Source of the DNA: Micromonospora yangpuensis
GTDB lineage: Bacteria; Actinomycetota; Actinomycetes; Mycobacteriales; Micromonosporaceae
DNA: 64,000 nucleotides
Reading direction: 5' to 3'
Assembly: GCF_900091615.1 (NCBI RefSeq)
Contig: NZ_FMIA01000002.1
Location: 2,852,001-2,916,000, forward strand
In this document: piece after piece, positions 32,360-40,173 of the stretch
Position numbering within the stretch: the first letter of the stretch is position 1
Layout: each line of letters opens with the position of its first letter
Notes under the pieces: model-generated
Database searches by the model: none
Told to the model about the DNA's origin: nothing
Seen by the model: the letters and a program-made list of their open reading frames with translations, nothing else
Translations under genes and position numbers: made by a program

Positions 32360-33571
32360 TCACCACGTCACGGGTAGGGACACGACGCCGTGGAAGACGG
32401 TGCCCCGGCGGAACAGGTCTCCCGGGTCGTCGGTGGCCAGCCGGAGCGTGGGGAACTGCCGGAAGAGGAACGTCAACGCGGTGGTCATCTCCTGGCGGGC
32501 CAGGGGAGCCCCCAGACAGTAGTGCGGACCCTTGCCCCACTGGAGGTGCTCGCCGGTGTCGCGGTGCACGTCGATCCGGTCGGGGGCGGGGAAGACCGCC
32601 GGGTCGTGGTTGCCCGCCGGGATGGAGATCACCACGGCGTCCCCGGCGTGCATCTGCCGCCCGCCCAACTCCAGATCCTCCAGCACCAGCCGGACGATCG
32701 CGTCCTGGGAGATCGACCAGAACCGCATCGACTCCTCGAGGAACTGCGGGATCAGTCGGCCGTCGTCGGCGAGCACGGTGTCCCGGAGCCGGTCGTCACA
32801 GAGCAGGCTGAGGATGTTGAGTGCGATCTGGTTGGTGGTGGTCTCGTGCCCGGCCACCAGGACCAGTCGGGCGATCCCGACCAGCTCGTCCCGGGTGATC
32901 TCGCCGGTGGCCAGGTTCTCCACCGCGAGTTGACTGATCAGGTCGTCCTGCGGCTCCCGCAGTCGGCGGTCGGCGAGTTCGCCGAGGTAGGCGGTCATCT
33001 CCTGGTAGGCGGCGAACGCCGCGGCGAGGTCGTCCTGGGAGATGGTCACCCGGGTCTTCTCCACGAAGAAGGCCGAGTCGGCGTCCGGTACCCCGAGCAG
33101 CCGGGCGATGACCAGCGTGGGCAGCTTCCGGGAGAAGGCGTCGTGCAGGTCGGCGGGGCGGTCGCGGGTGGCCAGGTCGGCCAGGAGCGTGGTGGTGAGT
33201 TCCTCGATCGCCGGGCGGAGCGCGCGCGCCCGCCGCGCGGTGAACTGGGAGGTGATGAGGCCACGGAGCTTGGCGTGCTCCGCCCCGTCCATGCGCAGGA
33301 AGGACGAGGGACGCTCGCCCGGCGGGATCTGGATGCGGACCGGGGCACCCGGCAGGAGTTCGTCGGCGCTCAGCCGGGGGTCCATCAGGGCCTGCTGGAC
33401 GTCGGGGTGCCGGGTGACGAGCCAGCCACGTCGTCCCTCGGCGGCACCCGCCGGCAGCATCACCGCGCACGGCGGTGCTTCGCGGAGCTTCGCGAGGATC
33501 GGCGGTACGGTGCCGTCCTGCGGTCGCGGGAACGGCCAGTCCAGTACGTCTGGTTCGGATGCCAGAGTCAC
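32360..33571 (-). CDS. cytochrome P450
   Basis: A 403-residue soluble bacterial P450. Visible motifs: I-helix LVLVAGHETTTNQ, K-helix EESMRFW (E-x-x-R), and the heme loop WGKGPHYCLGAPLAR with the Cys ligand; the usual Phe seven residues before Cys is Trp. The DPRLSADE and FLRMDGAEHAKLRGLITSQFT segments place it with CYP105/CYP107-like actinobacterial enzymes. GTG 33571 with AGGAGAG upstream gives the standard length. Redox partners are not in the window. It may tailor a product of the neighbouring cluster or act independently. Confidence 0.92.
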   Translation of the reverse strand: MTLASEPDVLDWPFPRPQDGTVPPILAKLREAPPCAVMLPAGAAEGRRGWLVTRHPDVQQALMDPRLSADELLPGAPVRIQIPPGERPSSFLRMDGAEHAKLRGLITSQFTARRARALRPAIEELTTTLLADLATRDRPADLHDAFSRKLPTLVIARLLGVPDADSAFFVEKTRVTISQDDLAAAFAAYQEMTAYLGELADRRLREPQDDLISQLAVENLATGEITRDELVGIARLVLVAGHETTTNQIALNILSLLCDDRLRDTVLADDGRLIPQFLEESMRFWSISQDAIVRLVLEDLELGGRQMHAGDAVVISIPAGNHDPAVFPAPDRIDVHRDTGEHLQWGKGPHYCLGAPLARQEMTTALTFLFRQFPTLRLATDDPGDLFRRGTVFHGVVSLPVTW

Positions 33572-33700
33572 GGGCTCTCCTCTGCGTCTCAATCTGACGA
33601 CGGTGGCAGAGCCAAATCTCGCATATCGTACTGACGCATCCCTGACAGTTGCACAACGCAATTATCGCCCGGTTGGGCGAAAATGCGAGCAGGCGGCATC

Positions 33701-33732
33701 GCCCGGGGTCGGATGCTATTCCGACCCCGGGC
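33701..33732 (-). terminator. hairpin after TetR gene
   Basis: GCCCGGGGTCGG at 33701-33712 and complement at 33721-33732, 8-base loop, just after the minus-strand TetR gene; separates it from the P450 unit. Confidence 0.65.
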
Positions 33733-33744
33733 CCGGATATCATC

Positions 33745-34440
33745 TCAATCGGCCGGTAAACCGACGAATCTTCCCATTGAAGTAGCCGCGTAGTCGAAGA
33801 ACTCGTCCGGTTCCTCCGCGAATCCCTGGACGTGGCCGTACACGGCGAAACTCACCATCCCGAGGAACTGGGTCCACGCCACCAGCATTCGAGCGATGAC
33901 CGGTTGTGGCAACCCGGCAAGCAGGCCGTTGCCCAGGTTCTCCACGTTGCGCAGCATGCCTACCGAGAGTTGCGGGTCGTCGTCCCGCCGCTCGGTGAGC
34001 CGGCCGGCCTCCTGGGCCCGGCGGAGCAGGTTGATCAGGATCACCGCGGTGCGGGCCCCGACCAGCATGGTCTCCGGCGGTGCGCTGTAGCCGGGCCGGG
34101 GCGGACCCCAGATGAGCGCGTACTTCTCGGGGTTGGCCTGGGCCCAGATCCGGACCTGCCGGCAGGTGGACACCCACTGTTCCAGCAGCCCACGCTGCTC
34201 GGCCCGGGCCTGCTCCGCACCGCCCTCGGCGTGCGCGCCCATCTCCTGGTACGCCTCGATCACCAGGGCGGTGAAGAGCGTGGACTCGTCCGGGTGCAGG
34301 CTGGTGACCTCTTCGGCCGGTACCCCCGCCGCCGCGGCGAGGTCCTGCGGTCGCAGCACTTCGGGGCCGACCAGGGCGAGCCTGGCGTACGCCTGCTGTC
34401 TGATCAGGTCCGGTACCGACTGGGATTGGATGCCGTTCAT
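33745..34440 (-). CDS. TetR-family regulator with WHG-type C-terminal domain
   Basis: A 231-residue protein. The N-terminal helix-turn-helix is weaker than usual but recognisable (RQQAYARLALVGPEVLRPQDLAAAAGVPAEEVTSLHPDESTLFTALVIEAY). The C-terminal domain has NPEKYALIWGPPRPGYSAPPE, the hallmark of the WHG/TetR_C_33 group. It lies 24 bp downstream of a DHA2 exporter gene and likely controls it in response to a transported compound. Confidence 0.82.
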   Translation of the reverse strand: MNGIQSQSVPDLIRQQAYARLALVGPEVLRPQDLAAAAGVPAEEVTSLHPDESTLFTALVIEAYQEMGAHAEGGAEQARAEQRGLLEQWVSTCRQVRIWAQANPEKYALIWGPPRPGYSAPPETMLVGARTAVILINLLRRAQEAGRLTERRDDDPQLSVGMLRNVENLGNGLLAGLPQPVIARMLVAWTQFLGMVSFAVYGHVQGFAEEPDEFFDYAATSMGRFVGLPAD

Positions 34441-34464
34441 GCGGTTGGTTTCGCCTTTCTCGGG

Positions 34465-35934
34465 TCAGACGTGCACAGGACGACGTCGGGGCAGCAACTG
34501 GATCAGGAGACCGATCGCCACCGTGAACGCGACCAGCCAGACCAGGCCCTCCAGGAACGCCGGCGGGTACGCGCCCGGGTCGGTCCGCGAACCGAGGGCG
34601 TTGTAGAAGACGACACCCACGATCGCCACCCCCACCGCGCCGCCCACCTGCTGCGACGTTGCCAGGACACCGGCCGCCGCACCGGCGTACTCGGGGTTGA
34701 TGTTGGTCAGCACCGTGTTGGTGAGCGGTGCCAGCACCAGCCCCATACCGGCGCCGGCCAGGGCGAAAGCCGGGATGAGCACGCCCGCGCCGTCGACGAC
34801 GCCGATCCGGTCCACCATGAGGTAGGTCAGGCCCAGCCCGACCAGCATCACCACCGCGCCGATGGTGAGCACGTGGCGACCGATCCGGGCGGCGATCGGC
34901 TCGGCCAGCAGCGAGGCGACGAAGTACCCCACGCCGATCGGGGTGAAGATCAGGCCGGACTCCAGCGCGCTCATGCCCCGCCCGGCCTGCAGGTAGATGG
35001 CCAGGAAGAGGAAGAACGACCCCATCAGCATGTTGAACAGCACCGTGACGACCAGCCCGACACTGAAGGCGCGCTCCCGGAACAGCCGCATGTCGATCAG
35101 CGGCCCTCCGTCGCGTGCGCCGAGCCGGCTCTGGTGTCGGGCGAAGGTGATCAACAGGGGTACCGCCGCCGCCAGCGTGATCCAGGTCCACAGCGGCCAA
35201 CCCCGCTCACGTCCCTCGACCAGCGGCAGCACCAGCGCGACGAGCCCGGCGGCGATCAGCACCGTGCCGACGAAGTCCAGCCGGGTACGGGTCGTGGCCC
35301 GGGACTCCGGCACGTAGCGCAGTGCGAGCGCGATGGTCAGCAACCCGATCGGGACGTTCACCAGGTAGCAGTTCCGCCAGCTCAGACCCAGGATGTCGGC
35401 CTCGATCAGCAGACCGCCGACGAGCTGGCCGCTGACCGAGGCGAGCCCCAACGTCACCGCGTAGGCGGTGAACGCGCGGGCCCGGGCGGCCCCGGTGTAC
35501 ACCACACCGAGGATGGCCAGCCCCTGCGGCATCATCAGCGAGGCCGACAGGCCCTGGACGATCCGGGCGCCGACCAGGAACTCGGCCGAGGGGGCGAGGC
35601 CGCAGGCCGCCGACGCGGCGGTGAAGCAGGCCAGACCCACCAGGAAGATCCGCTTGCGGCCGTACAGGTCCCCGAGTCTGCCGCAGATGATCAGGCCGGT
35701 GGCCAGGGACAGCCAGTATCCGGCGATGATGAACTGAATCGCCGCCGGACTCGCCCCCAGTTCCCGTTGGGTCGAGGGAATGGCGACGTTCACGATGAAG
35801 AAGTCGAGCGCCACCATGAAGGTGGCCGCGAGAATCACCGGCATGACGATCCACCGGGGTTTACCACCCGGTTGGGCGGAGGGCGCGGAGACGTCCCGCT
35901 CGACCGCTGTCGGCGGCGTGATGGTCTCGGACAA
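34465..35934 (-). CDS. DHA2-family MFS drug exporter (EmrB/QacA type)
   Basis: A 489-residue transporter with 14 helices. MFS motifs: VALDFFIVNVAIPSTQRELGAS (DHA2 motif D1), CGRLGDLYGRKRIF (motif A) and GARIVQGLSASLMMPQGLAIL (motif C region). The start is best placed at the TTG 35934, 6 bases after GGGAGG; the longer frame upstream is Pro/Arg-rich and not coding. It is followed by a TetR gene. Close to the azoxy-type cluster, it could provide self-resistance as the exporter VlmF does for valanimycin, but that is inference. Confidence 0.88.
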   Translation of the reverse strand: MSETITPPTAVERDVSAPSAQPGGKPRWIVMPVILAATFMVALDFFIVNVAIPSTQRELGASPAAIQFIIAGYWLSLATGLIICGRLGDLYGRKRIFLVGLACFTAASAACGLAPSAEFLVGARIVQGLSASLMMPQGLAILGVVYTGAARARAFTAYAVTLGLASVSGQLVGGLLIEADILGLSWRNCYLVNVPIGLLTIALALRYVPESRATTRTRLDFVGTVLIAAGLVALVLPLVEGRERGWPLWTWITLAAAVPLLITFARHQSRLGARDGGPLIDMRLFRERAFSVGLVVTVLFNMLMGSFFLFLAIYLQAGRGMSALESGLIFTPIGVGYFVASLLAEPIAARIGRHVLTIGAVVMLVGLGLTYLMVDRIGVVDGAGVLIPAFALAGAGMGLVLAPLTNTVLTNINPEYAGAAAGVLATSQQVGGAVGVAIVGVVFYNALGSRTDPGAYPPAFLEGLVWLVAFTVAIGLLIQLLPRRRPVHV

Positions 35935-36752
35935 CGAGTCCCTCCCGGTCGGCTCAGGGCGGTCTCGACCGCCCTCGATGATGGCGTCCGGCGACGCACG
36001 TCGGGTTGGTCGCCCGAGCCCGTCGGCGGGCCGTTGGCGGAACTGCCGAGGTCGGCAGCCCGTGCCGAGCCCGTTCCGTGGCACGGACGGCTGGCTCCTC
36101 ACCATGGTCAAGTGCCACCCGGGGTCCTGTCGATTACGTCGCAGGTAAGACGGTGCGTCCGGCGCGCGGCTCGGGGTCGGGTCGGTGGGTGGACGGAGTC
36201 GCCGGCGGGCCCCGGCGCGAACGGAGGGCTCCCCTTCTGCTACTGAGGGTGGCGGAAGGTCGGTCGCGGGCCGGCTCGTCCGGGGGTGTCGTCGCCCCCC
36301 GGGGGCCGTCGCCACTGACCCGTCAAAACGGCATGGACCGTCGGCTATGCCGTGCCCAAGCCGGACTACGTGACCTTTTTCGATCACCCGAGATGTTGTC
36401 GCCGGATCGTCGTGGCAGTTATTGCTAAGCGTAGTTAAAACGCGATCCGGGCCTGCTCGTTCTGGTAGTGATTGGGTGAACTAGCGTCCAAGGCAAGGCG
36501 GCTGGCATTGACGCTTGGAACTTCCACTTGTTACTGTCCCCATCGTCCTCAGTTGCGCATCGTGGCGATTTCGCCTGCTAAAGCCTGCGCCTACCTGCGT
36601 GGTGAGGCAACGAGTCGCATACCTGCGTGGCACCGGTGTCGGGTGCGTTCCGGCATCGGTCCCACGCCCACGTAAATACTTCGCACCTCCTCGATGCGTG
36701 TCCCGATCCGAACCGTTGAGCTGGCACGATGTCTGAGCTGTCGGGAGTGGTC
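35935..36752. other. large divergent promoter region
   Basis: About 800 bases between the exporter (minus) and the SARP regulator (plus). The right half from about 36410 is clearly more A+T-rich (GTAGTTAAAACG, GGTAGTGATTGGGTGAACT), as expected of a promoter and upstream region. Frames here (for example 36006-36428) are low-complexity Arg/Gly/Ser translations without ribosome sites; no gene is called. Confidence 0.55.
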
Positions 36753-37550
36753 ATGAATTTCTGGATCTTGGGGAGAGTCGCCGCAGGCTCGGGCGACCGC
36801 TTGGTGCACTTCCGCGGCGGGATGCAGGGCGCGTTGCTGATGGCCCTCCTCGCCGCGGAGGGGCAGATCCTGTCGACCGGCACCCTCATCACCGAACTCT
36901 GGGGGGACAACCCGCCGGACTCGGTGGAGAACGCCCTGCAGGCGCACGTGAGTCGGCTCCGTCGAAAGCTGCAGTCGATCGAGCCGGATCGTCCCACGTC
37001 GCGCCTCGTGGCGCAGGCCAGTGGTTACCGGCTGCTGCTCGACGGAGCGGGTGTCGACGCGAAGGTCTTCACCGACGCGCTCGCCGCCGCCCGCGCCGCC
37101 GTGGGCGTCCGCCCCACCGAGGTGGCGTACCGGCTCCGGGAGGCGTTGGCCCTCTGGCAGGGGCCGGCCTTCGGTGGTACCGCCGCCGGTATGACCGCCG
37201 AGGCAGCCGCGGTACGCCTGGAGGAGTCCCGCATCGCCGCGCTCGAACTCCTCTTCGACGTCGAGCTGAAGCTGGGCTGCCACACCGACATCGTGCCCGA
37301 GCTGACCGCCCTGGTCCGGGTCGAGGCACCGAACGAGCGGCTCTGTGAGCAGCTGATGGTGGCCCTCTACCGGTGTGGCCGGCAGAGTGAGGCGCTCAAC
37401 GTCTACCAGTGGATGCGCAACCGGATGGCCGAGGAACTCGGTATCGACCCGTCACCGATGTTGCGCAACCACGAACGCGCCATCCTCGCCCATGATCGGG
37501 AGCTGCGGATCCGGGAGGACCACCTACTGCTCCGGCAGCCCGTCGGCTGA
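36753..37550 (+). CDS. SARP-family pathway activator
   Basis: A 265-residue Streptomyces-antibiotic-regulatory-protein-type activator. It has the winged-helix OmpR-like DNA-binding domain (FRGGMQGALLMALLAAEGQILSTGTLITELWGDNPPDSVENALQAHVSRLRRKL) and the bacterial transcriptional activation domain (AYRLREALALWQGPAFGG to LYRCGRQSEALNVYQWMRNRMAEELGIDPSP). ATG 36753 with GGGAG 5 bases upstream fits the family N-terminus (MNFWILGRV) better than ATG 36729. SARPs bind 11-bp-spaced direct repeats near -10; two such triple repeats (38970, 41830) precede the main operons. The valanimycin cluster also uses a SARP. Confidence 0.93.
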   Translation: MNFWILGRVAAGSGDRLVHFRGGMQGALLMALLAAEGQILSTGTLITELWGDNPPDSVENALQAHVSRLRRKLQSIEPDRPTSRLVAQASGYRLLLDGAGVDAKVFTDALAAARAAVGVRPTEVAYRLREALALWQGPAFGGTAAGMTAEAAAVRLEESRIAALELLFDVELKLGCHTDIVPELTALVRVEAPNERLCEQLMVALYRCGRQSEALNVYQWMRNRMAEELGIDPSPMLRNHERAILAHDRELRIREDHLLLRQPVG

Positions 37551-37644
37551 CCGTGCCGGCACCGGTCCCACCCGCGCGCCGGGGTGGGACGGCGTACGTC
37601 GCTCCGTGCTCCCCGGCCGGTGCCGACCGCGTTGGCCGGTCATC

Positions 37645-37699
37645 CGCACGGCCCTGCCTCCCCGACCGGCTCCGGCCGGCGGGGAGGCAGGGCCGTGCG
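37645..37699. terminator. bidirectional hairpin between SARP and small acidic gene
   Basis: 19-bp perfect inverted repeat: 37645-37663 and 37681-37699, 17-base loop with further CCGGC/GCCGG pairing. Ends the SARP transcript and the convergent minus-strand unit, whose last stop codon is at 37701. Confidence 0.85.
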
Positions 37700-37700
37700 G

Positions 37701-37850
37701 TCAGGCGGTGAGCAGCCGGTTGAGTTCGGCCAGGGCGCTGTCCGCCTCCCTGGCCAGGTCGAGGTCGTCCGGCGCGGCGCAGATCGCACCGAAGAGTTCG
37801 ACGATCCGGTGCAGGGCCACCCCGACCTGTGCTTCCCGGTCCTCCGACAT
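37701..37850 (-). CDS. 49-residue acidic helical protein, unknown
   Basis: A short gene that starts with ATG at 37850 after a strong AGAAGGAGGG ribosome site and reads MSEDREAQVGVALHRIVEL, then FGAICAAPDDLDLAREADSA and LAELNRLLTA before the stop. It follows the VlmA-like gene by 18 bp and ends at the hairpin. The sequence is acidic and looks like two amphipathic helices. No family recognised; a small partner or chaperone of the tRNA-dependent transferase is one possibility. Confidence 0.65.
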   Translation of the reverse strand: MSEDREAQVGVALHRIVELFGAICAAPDDLDLAREADSALAELNRLLTA

Positions 37851-37868
37851 GACAGACCCTCCTTCTGG

Positions 37869-38867
37869 TCAGAACGCGTTCGAGGCGCGGAAGATGTGGG
37901 CGAAACCGGCGATGCTCGCGCCACCCCGGAAGGCCACGTACTCGGGCAGCACCAGGTCCGGCGCCCACTTCTGCTTGTAGGCGAGCTGCGTCTGTGCCGG
38001 GTACACGGCCTCGCCGTGCAGCCACAACAGCTCCATGAACTGACGGAACCCCGGATCGAAGCCGGGCAACTCGTACTCGGGGCGCAGGCCGGTGAACGGG
38101 GTGAAACCGAAGTGCAGCCACGGCACGCCCTCGGACCGGAAGGTCTCGATGGCGTGCACGTTGATCGCCTCCATGATGCCCGGGATGCGGCTGGGCTGTC
38201 GCCGGCTCAGGTCGTGCATCCAGCCCGGCCGCCCGCCGTAGACGGGGGAGTAGGAGATGTAGCCCACCGGCTGCCCGTCGATGAGCCCGACGAACATGCG
38301 CCGGTGCGGCTGCATCGCGTCACCGTACTGACCGACCAGGAACTCCAACTGCCGGGCGTGCTCGCCCTTGCTGCGCAGCCACACCTGGTCGATCTCACGC
38401 AACGCCGGGAAGAGCGAGTCGTCGGTCGCCTCGACCACCGTCAACCCGGCCCGCAACGACCGGGACACCTTGTTGCGCAACTGCATGAACCGGGTGCCGC
38501 GCAGGGAGAACGCGGCCAGGTCGCAGGCGTACGAGGCGCCGATCTGGTTGACGGTGAAGCCGGACTCGGCGTACACCTCGGCGTCGGCCCGCTGGAGCTG
38601 GACGGCGACCAGCTCCAGTTCCTGCTCGTCGGCCATCCGGACCAGACCCGCCAGCAGGTCCCGGTACGAACCGGCCGGCGCGAACGGGCCGCCGAACTGC
38701 ACCAGGAACCGTCCGGTCCGCCGGTAGACCACGAGACCGGGCCGGTCGGGTAGTTGGAGATAGGAGTTGCCCTCGCTGACGGCGAGGAACGAACTCGGAT
38801 TGTCGGCGCTGGTGAACGCGCGTACGGCGGCGAGCGCCGGATGTGTCGCGGTTAGTGTCGCAGTCAC
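37869..38867 (-). CDS. DUF2156/MprF-C-type aminoacyl-tRNA-dependent transferase (VlmA-like role)
   Basis: A 332-residue protein matching the C-terminal catalytic domain of lysylphosphatidylglycerol synthases (tandem GNAT fold) without any membrane part. Seen: NPSSFLAVSEGNSYLQL, YRRTGRFLVQFGGPFAPAGSYRDLLAGL, LRNKVSRSLRAGLTV, VGYISYSPVYGGRPGWMHDLSRR and GIMEAINVHAIETFRSEGVPWLHFGFTPFTGL. Such domains move an aminoacyl group from tRNA to an acceptor; VlmA transfers seryl from seryl-tRNA to isobutylhydroxylamine in valanimycin synthesis. The complete set of Vlm-like neighbours makes the same role likely here on a longer hydroxylamine. GTG 38867 follows AGGGG; the region upstream of it is not coding. 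Confidence 0.8.
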   Translation of the reverse strand: MTATLTATHPALAAVRAFTSADNPSSFLAVSEGNSYLQLPDRPGLVVYRRTGRFLVQFGGPFAPAGSYRDLLAGLVRMADEQELELVAVQLQRADAEVYAESGFTVNQIGASYACDLAAFSLRGTRFMQLRNKVSRSLRAGLTVVEATDDSLFPALREIDQVWLRSKGEHARQLEFLVGQYGDAMQPHRRMFVGLIDGQPVGYISYSPVYGGRPGWMHDLSRRQPSRIPGIMEAINVHAIETFRSEGVPWLHFGFTPFTGLRPEYELPGFDPGFRQFMELLWLHGEAVYPAQTQLAYKQKWAPDLVLPEYVAFRGGASIAGFAHIFRASNAF

Positions 38868-38966
38868 CTGAAAATCCCCTTTCCGCTTTGCCTTGTGTCG
38901 ATGTGGCAGCTCTCCCTTGAGAGCCATTCTAGGGGAGTTTGACGAGGTGAAACACGAACCTTTCGG

Positions 38967-38996
38967 CCTGTCAGTTGCCTGTCAGCGGCCTGTCAG
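38967..38996. promoter_or_regulatory. triple 11-bp direct repeat, candidate SARP site A
   Basis: CCTGTCAG occurs at 38967, 38978 and 38989, exact copies with 11-bp period. CAGAAT about 10 bp after the last copy is a possible -10 for the kinase gene at 39187. The 319-bp gap (38868-39186) is shared with the divergent transferase gene, so one site may serve both. The rest of the gap shows no gene. Confidence 0.7.
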
Positions 38997-39186
38997 CGCG
39001 GGTGTGCAGAATCATGTTTGTCGAAAGCGGAAGGAACCAACCGGAACCCGAAGCGATCGGCACGGGAGAGGTACCCGAAGTGGCCTATTGGGGGCCGAGG
39101 TCAGCCTCGGTCGGGCTCACGCCCACGCAGCGTTCGAATCCTGCCCTCTCCGCTGGTCGCCGTGTCACCTGACGAAAGAGTCGCCG

Positions 39187-40158
39187 ATGTCACTGGAGAC
39201 CATTCGTGGACTACCGGGACTGGTCATCGCCAATCCCACCGCCGGCACGATGCGCGCCGATCTGGTCACGGAGTTGACCGCGCTGGCCACACGCTTCCTG
39301 CCCGACGTCCAGGTGCACTGGACCACCGGCCGGGGCGACGCCGAGACCGTTGCCCGTACCGCCGCCACCCGCACCACCGGTCGTCCCGGCCTGATCATGG
39401 CCGTCGGCGGTGACGGCACCGTACGCGAGGTCGTCGCGGGCCTGGCCGCGGCCGCCGGCGAGGCCGACCGCGCCGCCGAGGGCGGCCCCGCGCTGCTGGT
39501 CGTCCCGGCCGGCACCGGAAACTCCAACCACCTGGCCCAGTGGGGCGACCTGCCCTGGACCGAGGCGGTACCGGCAGCCCTGACCCCCGGCGGCGACGTC
39601 GCGCTGCGCATGTTCGACCTGGCCAGACTGGTCGAGACCGACGAGCTCGTCCTGCTGGGGGCATGTTCCGGACTGATCGCCGAGGCGTTGACCTACGCCC
39701 GCGACGTGCCGACGACGGGGCGGGCGCGGTATCAGGTCGCCCTTGCCCGGGCCGCCCGCGACCACCACCCCTACCCGGGCCGGGTCGAGGTCGACGGCGT
39801 ACGCGTGCACGAGGGACCGACCGTGCTGGCCAACGTGGGCGGGGGCCGCCACCGGGGCGGGCAGTACCAGGTGCTGCCGCACTCCGTCCTCGACGACGGG
39901 CTGCTCGACGTCTGCGTCATCGGAGCCGAGACCGCCCCGCCGGACGTCCCGGAACTGACCCGCCGGGCGGCCCACCTGGACCAGCCCGGGGTCGTCTACG
40001 CCCGCGGCCGGCGCATCACCGTCAGCCGGCTGGACGGCGAACCGCTGTGGTTCGAACACGACGGTGAACTCCTGCCCCGCAGCCGCTCCACCGTCACCCT
40101 CCAGGTGCTGCCCCGGGTGCTGCCGGTGCTGTGCCGGGCCAGCCGGCGCGCCGGCTGA
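39187..40158 (+). CDS. diacylglycerol-kinase-family kinase (VlmJ-like role)
   Basis: A 323-residue lipid-kinase-like protein: GLVIANPTAGTMRADLVTEL, the nucleotide-binding MAVGGDGTVREVVAGLA (GGDGT motif), VVPAGTGNSNHLAQWGDL, and the second domain with VLANVGGGRHRGGQYQVLPHSVLDDGLLDVCVIG and EHDGELLPR. The family phosphorylates hydroxyl groups of lipids; VlmJ phosphorylates the serine-derived hydroxyl of valanimycin hydrate so that VlmK can eliminate phosphate. The dehydratase gene follows 15 bp downstream, as the pair does functionally in valanimycin synthesis. Confidence 0.88.
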   Translation: MSLETIRGLPGLVIANPTAGTMRADLVTELTALATRFLPDVQVHWTTGRGDAETVARTAATRTTGRPGLIMAVGGDGTVREVVAGLAAAAGEADRAAEGGPALLVVPAGTGNSNHLAQWGDLPWTEAVPAALTPGGDVALRMFDLARLVETDELVLLGACSGLIAEALTYARDVPTTGRARYQVALARAARDHHPYPGRVEVDGVRVHEGPTVLANVGGGRHRGGQYQVLPHSVLDDGLLDVCVIGAETAPPDVPELTRRAAHLDQPGVVYARGRRITVSRLDGEPLWFEHDGELLPRSRSTVTLQVLPRVLPVLCRASRRAG

Positions 40159-40173
40159 CGGCCGGGTCACCCG

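Noticed and set aside
36006..36428. 140-codon plus-strand frame before the SARP gene
   Set aside because: No ribosome site, low-complexity Arg/Ser/Gly translation, lies in an expected promoter region.
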